19,008 nt of DNA from Faecalitalea sp. UBA4312 (GTDB taxonomy: Bacteria; Bacillota_I; Bacilli_A; Erysipelotrichales; Erysipelotrichaceae): positions 1 through 19,008 of the forward strand of contig DGUK01000005.1 in NCBI GenBank assembly GCA_002394635.1, in the 5' to 3' direction. The notes under the pieces were generated by a model. The model was not told the origin of the DNA and ran no database searches. It saw only the letters and a list, made by a program, of their open reading frames with translations. The translations under genes and the position numbers were made by a program. Of the stretch, positions 14,696 to 19,008 are shown piece after piece (the first letter of the stretch is position 1; every line of letters starts with the position of its first letter).

Positions 14696-15517
14696 TTAAT
14701 AGTCATCTTCGTCTTCAGCCACTCCGTCAGAAGGGGCTGCAACGGCCAGATTACCAACTGCTTCTTGTTTTCCCAGTACATAAATGAAGGAAATGATTGA
14801 ACCGATAATCGCATAAGTAATCATCGTAATATTCATATCCTTTAATACCATCGCCATAAAATAAGCCAGCAGGAAGAAAACGATATAGTTTTTCTTTCCA
14901 ATTACATAAACTGTTACCGCAATACCGATCGAAGCCAGTCCACCACCGACAACAGTCAGAATATGGAATAAAATACTTCCGGATTGTGATTCAACGACAT
15001 TGGCAATCACCGGTGCTCCATAATATAGTGCGATAAACATGAAAGGCACAAAAATAATAAAGGCAATAATAATAGGCATTCCGATAATAGAGAAAGACAA
15101 CATTTTACTGTTTGCTTCTTTCGCATATTTATCGGCAAATTTCTGCATAACAAACGTGTTCAAGAAGAAACGGAACTGATACAGATAAGAACCCAGCAAA
15201 CCAACCGGAACAGCTACCGCAATAGCGGCTTCCGCTTCCAGATTGCTCAATAAAGCAACGGGAACAGCAATACCTGCTGCAATAGCCGGCTCACTCGGCA
15301 TCTGTCCACCCGGAGAGAAGACACCCATGTAAATCAGCTGGATCGCAGCTGTAATCATCATAGCTTTTTCAACTTGTCCAAATACGATTCCAACAACCAG
15401 TCCGGTCATCATTGGAGTAAATCTTAATGTTGTTGTTGCTCCACCTAAAAATGATCGAGACATAACTAATGCGATCCAGATTGCAATCACAATAGCCTGT
15501 GTAATAGTTACGTGCAA
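14696..15517 (-). CDS. PTS mannose/fructose/sorbose-family EIIC component
   Basis: The membrane EIIC holds the substrate path with EIID. I set the start at the TTG at 15517 (273 aa, MHVTITQAIVIAIWIAL). A strong GGGAGG lies 8 nt upstream, and the longer open frame to 15559 would translate that very ribosome binding site. The family motifs VGIVFGQVEKAMMITAAIQLIYMGVFSPGG (as sub-stretches) and EPAIAAGIAVPVALL are present, with about seven to eight helices. The acidic tail (EDEDDY) is unusual but may be cytosolic. As first gene of the operon, its non-ATG start may lower its translation relative to the rest. Confidence 0.93.
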   Translation of the reverse strand: MHVTITQAIVIAIWIALVMSRSFLGGATTTLRFTPMMTGLVVGIVFGQVEKAMMITAAIQLIYMGVFSPGGQMPSEPAIAAGIAVPVALLSNLEAEAAIAVAVPVGLLGSYLYQFRFFLNTFVMQKFADKYAKEANSKMLSFSIIGMPIIIAFIIFVPFMFIALYYGAPVIANVVESQSGSILFHILTVVGGGLASIGIAVTVYVIGKKNYIVFFLLAYFMAMVLKDMNITMITYAIIGSIISFIYVLGKQEAVGNLAVAAPSDGVAEDEDDY

Positions 15518-15572
15518 TTTATTTACCTCCCTTTTCCTTGAAAATTCAATTGCAAACAATTAAAATATAACT

Positions 15573-15591
15573 TCCGCGGAGCATGCATGCT
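15573..15591. repeat. Adjacent GC-rich palindromes in the operon leader
   Basis: TCCGCGGA (15573-15580) is followed at once by AGCATGCATGCT (15580-15591), two perfect palindromes sharing one base. They stand out in an A/T-rich leader and lie just downstream of the predicted start of the PTS operon transcript. They could be an operator or small RNA hairpins. Confidence 0.5.
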
Positions 15592-15592
15592 T

Positions 15593-15606
15593 TGTATACG
15601 CTATCA
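15593..15606. promoter_or_regulatory. cre: cre box (CcpA site) at the PTS operon start
   Basis: TGTATACGCTATCA matches the Gram-positive cre consensus TGWAANCGNTNWCA with one mismatch (position 5). It starts right after the -10 of the operon promoter and covers +1, the usual location for CcpA repression. Confidence 0.75.
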
Positions 15607-15634
15607 TTGTAAAAGTGTTTTCCACAAATTTCAA
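15606..15634 (-). promoter_or_regulatory. Promoter of the PTS/sugar-acid operon
   Basis: On the minus strand TTGAAA (15629-15634), a 17-bp spacer and TACAAT (15606-15611). The spacer contains GTGGAAAACAC, a short dyad that could take a regulator. The leader to the EIIC start is about 85 nt. Confidence 0.75.
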
Positions 15635-15673
15635 CAAGAAAATAAAGTTTTTTTCATTTTTATCTAACTTATT

Positions 15674-15688
15674 TGGAAATTATTACCA
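15674..15688. promoter_or_regulatory. Imperfect 15-bp dyad in the divergent control region
   Basis: TGGAAATTATTACCA is symmetric as TGGnAATnATTnCCA. It lies 40 bp upstream of the operon -35 and upstream of the regulator's -10, so it is a candidate RpiR-type operator. Confidence 0.4.
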
Positions 15689-15726
15689 TTTTTTAATGAA
15701 TCATCTATTTTTTAATACATTTTTGA

Positions 15727-15732
15727 TATAAT
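15727..15732 (+). promoter_or_regulatory. -10 element of the RpiR-family regulator gene
   Basis: A perfect TATAAT lies 20 bp before the ATG at 15752, without a good -35. The expected start of transcription is near 15739-15740, where an in-frame GTG occurs. Confidence 0.55.
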
Positions 15733-15751
15733 ATATTTGGTGATTATTAAT

Positions 15752-16588
15752 ATGAGCTTAGAGTTTAACAGTAGAATAAAAGGACATTATAATGATTTAA
15801 GTAAGTCAGAAAAAATAATTGCAGATTACCTTTTGGACAACCAGTCAAAAATTCGCAATTTATCCATTCAGCAATTATCTGCAGAAACCAAAGTATCCAC
15901 TTCCGCCATTTCAAGGTTTGCCAAAAAGATCGGATTCAAGAATTATCGTGAAATGATCGTGGATCTTGCCGAAGCCACTCTCGATAATCCTTTCTTTATG
16001 AGCCTGGATGAAAACGATTCGATGATGAATATCGCCAGGAAGACATTCTATGAAGGTACCGTATCATTAACATCGACAATATCTTTTTTAGATGAAGAAA
16101 CGCTGAACCGCACTATTCAACTGCTCGCCAAGTCCAAAAAATGCTTTCTTTTTGCCATGGGTGGCTCCTCGATCCTCGCATGGAACATGTATCATCGATT
16201 CATTCGAACATCACTATGCTGCGAATATGTAGAAGACTTCCATATGCAGCTGATGAATTGTGGAAAGTTGACTAGCGAAGATTGTGCTTTTATCATTTCC
16301 CACACCGGACGGAACAAAGATATTATGCGTGCCGTTGAAATTCTGCAAGAACGGCATGTTCCTATTATCTGTATCACATCAAACGCATTATCCCCCATTG
16401 CTAAAAAAGCGGATATTGTTCTGGTTTCCATCTCCGAGGAAACCAAGTTCAGACCGGAAGCCGTCACAAGCACCATTTCACAGATGCTTCTGATCGATAC
16501 TTTGTTTACCTTATATTCTATTAAAGTCGATCATGACCATGAATACATGAAATCGATCCGACAGATTATCAACACAACCCGGTTCTGA
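15752..16588 (+). CDS. MurR/RpiR family transcriptional regulator
   Basis: The 278-residue regulator has an N-terminal HTH_6 domain (LSIQQLSAETKVSTSAISRFAKKIGF, read as two adjacent parts at about residues 37-62) and a C-terminal SIS domain (about 115-255). The SIS domain shows CFLFAMGGSS, FIISHTGRNKD and VPIICITSN, which form a phosphosugar-binding fold. Such proteins sense sugar phosphates. Divergent placement beside the PTS operon strongly suggests that it controls that operon. The start could be the ATG at 15752 or, if the message is leaderless, the GTG at 15740 (four more residues); the ribosome binding site is poor (GGTG). Confidence 0.9.
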   Translation: MSLEFNSRIKGHYNDLSKSEKIIADYLLDNQSKIRNLSIQQLSAETKVSTSAISRFAKKIGFKNYREMIVDLAEATLDNPFFMSLDENDSMMNIARKTFYEGTVSLTSTISFLDEETLNRTIQLLAKSKKCFLFAMGGSSILAWNMYHRFIRTSLCCEYVEDFHMQLMNCGKLTSEDCAFIISHTGRNKDIMRAVEILQERHVPIICITSNALSPIAKKADIVLVSISEETKFRPEAVTSTISQMLLIDTLFTLYSIKVDHDHEYMKSIRQIINTTRF

Positions 16589-16604
16589 TATAAAGCATCC
16601 AAAC

Positions 16605-16648
16605 AAAAAACCAACGTTGGTTCCTAACCTTGTGACGTTGGTTTTTTT
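16605..16648. terminator. Bidirectional terminator between the regulator and aldo/keto reductase
   Basis: The A-rich arm ending CCAACG (16611-16616) pairs with CGTTGG plus Ts (16636-16648) across a 19-nt loop. CCAACGTTGG (16611-16620) is itself palindromic, which allows an alternative pairing. Both strands have U-tails. Confidence 0.8.
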
Positions 16649-16650
16649 GA

Positions 16651-17790
16651 TCAGAACGTATGTTCCGTCAGCCAGGTTACAGCTGTCTCGATCATTTCCG
16701 TAATGTCTTTACCATCCTTGGTGATGACATATTGTTTGCTGAGCCCCTTGGTAAAATCTATACGCTCTGCTTCGATGATTGCATTCTTCAAATAGTTATT
16801 GTCATCCGAGAAGCCGGGATCCGGCTGGATCTGGCAAATACTATATGCCTGAAGTATGGCTGTAACCGGCACACCATGATACATCAGTCCCTTGTATGCA
16901 TCAATCTGACTTTGCGGAATCGGTGCGCTTTCCCGGTAAAGAGCCATCGCCTTGGATAATGTTTCTCGATCTTCTTTCGTTAAAGGGTCCGCCGTATTCG
17001 CTGTCCTGGTATTATCCCGAACTTGTTCAACAGAGCTCATGCCAGACAACACCGCAATGACATCCTCCAGATCCAGGCTGAAACGAACAGCCCAGGAAGC
17101 GATGCTCCAATCTGGATGCGCCGCCTTTAACATAGATTCTGCCTCAGCAGGCAATTTAGCCAGACCTCCGCCCTTTACAGCCTCCATAACGACAACCTTT
17201 CTTCCGTGCTTTCGGATGACCTCATAACAAGGACCGGCTTGAACCAGCTCACTGTCCCAGTCAATCGGATTTAAGGCAATCTGTACAAATTCAATTTCCG
17301 GATGCTCGCTTAATACCCGGTCCAATAGTTTGGCAGAAGAATGAAACGAGATACCTAGATGACGAATCCTGCCTTCTTCCTTCCACTTTTTGGCATGTTC
17401 AAACAAATGCGTCTTCTGAACAATGCCTCCCTGCCCATCGTATCCTTCATAATACACATTCTGAATATTATGGAGCAGATAATAATCGACATAAGTAACA
17501 CCCAGACGATCTAACTGGCTTTGAAACAACTCTTCGATCTGTTCTTCCGGCACCATCATAAAAGTCGGAAATTTTGTCGCAATTGTATAGGCATCTCTTG
17601 GATGCCTTTCAACCAGTGCTTTACGGACCGCTGTTTCACTTTGTCCATTATGATAGACATAGCTTGTATCAAAATACGTAAATCCTTGTTCCAGAAATAA
17701 ATCTACCATCTGTTCAATCTGTAGATAATCAAAATCTTCCGGACCGCTAATAACCGGCAGCCGCATCATTCCAAATCCTAAGTTTTTCAT
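16651..17790 (-). CDS. Aldo/keto reductase with degenerated Fe-S domain
   Basis: The 379-residue protein has the AKR barrel: GFGMMRLP at the N-terminus, catalytic Asp41 and Tyr46 (FDTSYVYHN), Lys73 (ATKFP) and His107 (YLLHN), then GISFHSS and VVMEAVKGGGL. It belongs to the large AKR group that normally carries a C-terminal 4Fe-4S site of form IPCxxCxxCxxxCP. Here the aligned segment begins at I291 and reads IPQSQIDAYKGLMYHGV, with Gln293, Ile296, Tyr299 and Met303 in the four Cys places. It probably works as an NADPH oxidoreductase without a cluster. The substrate is unknown. It has its own promoter and is convergent with the regulator gene. Confidence 0.92.
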   Translation of the reverse strand: MKNLGFGMMRLPVISGPEDFDYLQIEQMVDLFLEQGFTYFDTSYVYHNGQSETAVRKALVERHPRDAYTIATKFPTFMMVPEEQIEELFQSQLDRLGVTYVDYYLLHNIQNVYYEGYDGQGGIVQKTHLFEHAKKWKEEGRIRHLGISFHSSAKLLDRVLSEHPEIEFVQIALNPIDWDSELVQAGPCYEVIRKHGRKVVVMEAVKGGGLAKLPAEAESMLKAAHPDWSIASWAVRFSLDLEDVIAVLSGMSSVEQVRDNTRTANTADPLTKEDRETLSKAMALYRESAPIPQSQIDAYKGLMYHGVPVTAILQAYSICQIQPDPGFSDDNNYLKNAIIEAERIDFTKGLSKQYVITKDGKDITEMIETAVTWLTEHTF

Positions 17791-17815
17791 CGTATCGTCT
17801 CTTTCTTTCTACTTA

Positions 17816-17837
17816 TAATATATAACTAATATATAAC
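17816..17837. repeat. Tandem 11-bp direct repeat over the aldo/keto reductase promoter
   Basis: TAATATATAAC occurs twice with no gap, one helical turn apart. It overlaps the -10 at 17830-17835 and the predicted transcription start, which suggests a regulator site. Confidence 0.6.
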
Positions 17838-17858
17838 GAATTATTAAACATATGACAA
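17830..17858 (-). promoter_or_regulatory. Promoter of the aldo/keto reductase gene
   Basis: On the minus strand TTGTCA (17853-17858), a 17-bp spacer and TATATA (17830-17835), about 33 nt upstream of the start codon region. Confidence 0.65.
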
Positions 17859-17886
17859 AAAAAGCATTTAGAAATCACTAAACGCT
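17854..17886 (-). terminator. Terminator after the decayed secreted-protein gene
   Basis: The 9-bp stem AGCGTTTAG / CTAAATGCT (one G-U pair; 17878-17886 and 17863-17871, loop 6 nt) is followed by seven Ts on the minus strand. Confidence 0.8.
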
Positions 17887-18735
17887 TAAATATGTAATCT
17901 GAGGGAACCAGAGCGATCTTCATCGTACAATTCCACGCCTTCCCCTTTGTATTTATAGATAGGTGTCAATCTGAAAAGGTATTCTTTGTCCGTATCTTGT
18001 GCCTTAAAGCCGATGGATAAAAATGCCATGTCCTGTATCTGTGATGAAGTACTGCTGTTGTTACCATGGTTAATATCCGTTTCTACTTCAACAAGCTCAT
18101 GTGTATGTCTATCTATCATGATCCTGTAAGGTATTTGCATGGCATCCCAATCAGCATTGTCTAAATCATAACCATACAGTTTCTGCTCTTCATCTAAAAA
18201 TAAGTTTTTCAATGGATCTCCGGATAGAGTCACATCCAGATAAAGAAAATCTAAGTCATCTTTCCAACCATCTTCACTATGACCCATACTCTGCTTTAAT
18301 TGTACCATCCGCAATCCCTTCAAATAGCTCTATATTTAATGTTGGATAGTAGGTATACTCAAAATCCTTTGTTTCGTTATCCATGTTCGAATGACTCATT
18401 CCATCTTTCTCATCTAACGTCAATTGATAATCTATTTCATTTTCTTCTGCAAATTCATTTCCATAATGAAATTACTTCTTGTGTTACGTATCGCTCCGTG
18501 TCACATTGATATGGATCGTTTGTCCCTTTCATTCCTGACCAGATTGTAATGTATGATTCTGCACCTTCAACTTTTGCATATTTTACGTCGTTTAACTCAC
18601 AATCACCCAAATTGTTCTCAAATTATCAACTATTTCCTGAGCTAATTTCTGAGAGTTTGGCTTGATTACGAATTTGCCTGTCACACCTGCTAATACAATC
18701 AATACTATTCCTAGTATAGTTAGATTTTTTTTCAT
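17886..18735 (-). pseudogene. Decayed secreted/lipoprotein-like hypothetical gene, three frameshifts
   Basis: Conceptual repair gives 282 residues. The start ATG at 18735 opens a signal-like segment (KKNLTILGIVLIVLAGVTG) followed by KFVIKPNSQKLAQEIVDN. The frame changes near 18620 (one base missing in a T-run), then reads CELNDVKYAKVEGAESYITI. It changes again near 18465-18475 to HYGNEFAEENEIDYQLTLDE, and again at 18283-18285 (one G too many) into the 3' frame DGWKDDLDFLYLDVTL. The net length 849 is a multiple of three after the repairs, which supports one ancestral gene. No family is recognised; the product would be an extracytoplasmic protein with beta-rich segments. Only the 3' third (to about 18323) is open for long. 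Confidence 0.7.
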
Positions 18736-18750
18736 TTTTTTTACCTGCAA

Positions 18751-18927
18751 TTATCCATTATATATTTTTTTTATTAGCGTATTTAAATACATCTCTTTAA
18801 TTGAATGAACATTAGAATTGATTGGTCGGATCCTTTCTATTGCAGCTGTTGATGTTCCGCTAGACAGAGCCGCTTTTATTGATTTCTTTCCTATTAATCT
18901 CAAATCATAAAAACGACTTTCAGGCAA
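18751..18927 (-). pseudogene. Start-less 58-codon coding remnant
   Basis: A frame with good protein character reads LPESRFYDLRLIGKKSIKAA at the start and SIKEMYLNTLIKKIYNG at the end, then stops 15 bp before the next ATG. There is no ATG or ribosome binding site; the first possible start is a TTG within the T-run of the terminator. It may be the truncated 3' end of an older gene. No family recognised. Confidence 0.4.
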
Positions 18928-18973
18928 AAAAAAAGTGCCAAACTTACTTTATATAAAGCTTTTTGACACTTTT
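18925..18973 (-). terminator. Strong terminator downstream of the tRNA/tmRNA
   Basis: The 12-bp stem AAAAGTGTCAAA / TTTGGCACTTTT (18962-18973 and 18931-18942, one G-U pair) has an inner palindrome CTTTATATAAAG. Nine Ts follow on the minus strand. Confidence 0.9.
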
Positions 18974-18983
18974 AGCTTTCTTC

Positions 18984-19008
18984 TGGTGGAGGTGAGGAGG
19001 GTCGAACT
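18984..19008 (-). tRNA. 3' end of a tRNA or tmRNA, cut by the window edge
   Basis: On the minus strand the window edge reads AG-TTCGACC-CTCCT (T-loop and 3' T-stem), then CACCTCC (3' acceptor strand), discriminator A and encoded CCA. The visible AG pairs with the first CT of the T-stem. The 5' acceptor should be GGAGGTG or GGGGGTG. Discriminator A and a GGAGG-type acceptor fit tRNA-Tyr; the CTCCACCA end also fits tmRNA (ssrA). The anticodon is outside the window, so the identity is open. Confidence 0.75.

Noticed and set aside
14680..14814. N-terminal extension of EIID
   Set aside because: It overlaps the end of EIIC; the ATG at 14679 has a strong AAGGAGG site and gives the normal EIID N-terminus.
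16605..16648. T-box or attenuator reading of the ACGTTGG repeats
   Set aside because: It lies between two convergent stop codons with U-tails on both strands, which a bidirectional terminator explains.
1..19008. CRISPR array, insertion sequence or transposase, prophage genes
   Set aside because: No regularly spaced repeats and no transposase, integrase or phage-like proteins were found on either strand.

Overview
This window comes from a low-to-moderate G+C Firmicute (Bacillota). Pointers are strong AGGAGG-type ribosome binding sites, a Gram-positive cre box, a mannose-family PTS, an ECF-type vitamin transporter subunit and short U-tailed hairpin terminators. The mixture would suit a gut Erysipelotrichia-like organism, but that placement is a guess.

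Left part (1-8200) is a set of short, mostly single-gene units. They are the 3' end of an NhaC-type Na+/H+ antiporter, a PIN/NYN-like protein with a puzzling start codon, a cardiolipin synthase, a small multidrug-export membrane protein divergent from a leaderless-looking GNAT acetyltransferase, a two-gene ferritin-like/flavodoxin unit whose ferritin gene has a 5' frameshift, an ECF S component, a hemolysin III membrane protein, a NifX-like / Cys-His linker / SlyD-type isomerase fusion, and a membrane-anchored hypothetical protein.

The centre (8294-15517, minus strand) is one tight nine-gene operon: PTS EIIC, EIID, EIIB, EIIA, a D-2-hydroxyacid dehydrogenase, a KDPG/KHG aldolase, a HAD phosphatase, an M28-peptidase-like membrane protein with lost metal ligands, and 6-phosphogluconate dehydrogenase. 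A divergent RpiR-family regulator lies upstream. The promoter has a 17-bp spacer and a near-consensus cre box at the start site. The gene set suggests uptake of a sugar acid such as 2-ketogluconate or gluconate as its 6-phosphate. The product would then be reduced to 6-phosphogluconate and oxidised to ribulose 5-phosphate, with a branch through KDPG aldolase. No Entner-Doudoroff dehydratase is present here.

Right part (16600-19008) holds an aldo/keto reductase whose C-terminal Fe-S cysteines have all been replaced, a decayed secreted-protein gene with three frameshifts, a 58-codon start-less coding remnant, a strong terminator, and the 3' end of a tRNA or tmRNA cut by the window edge.
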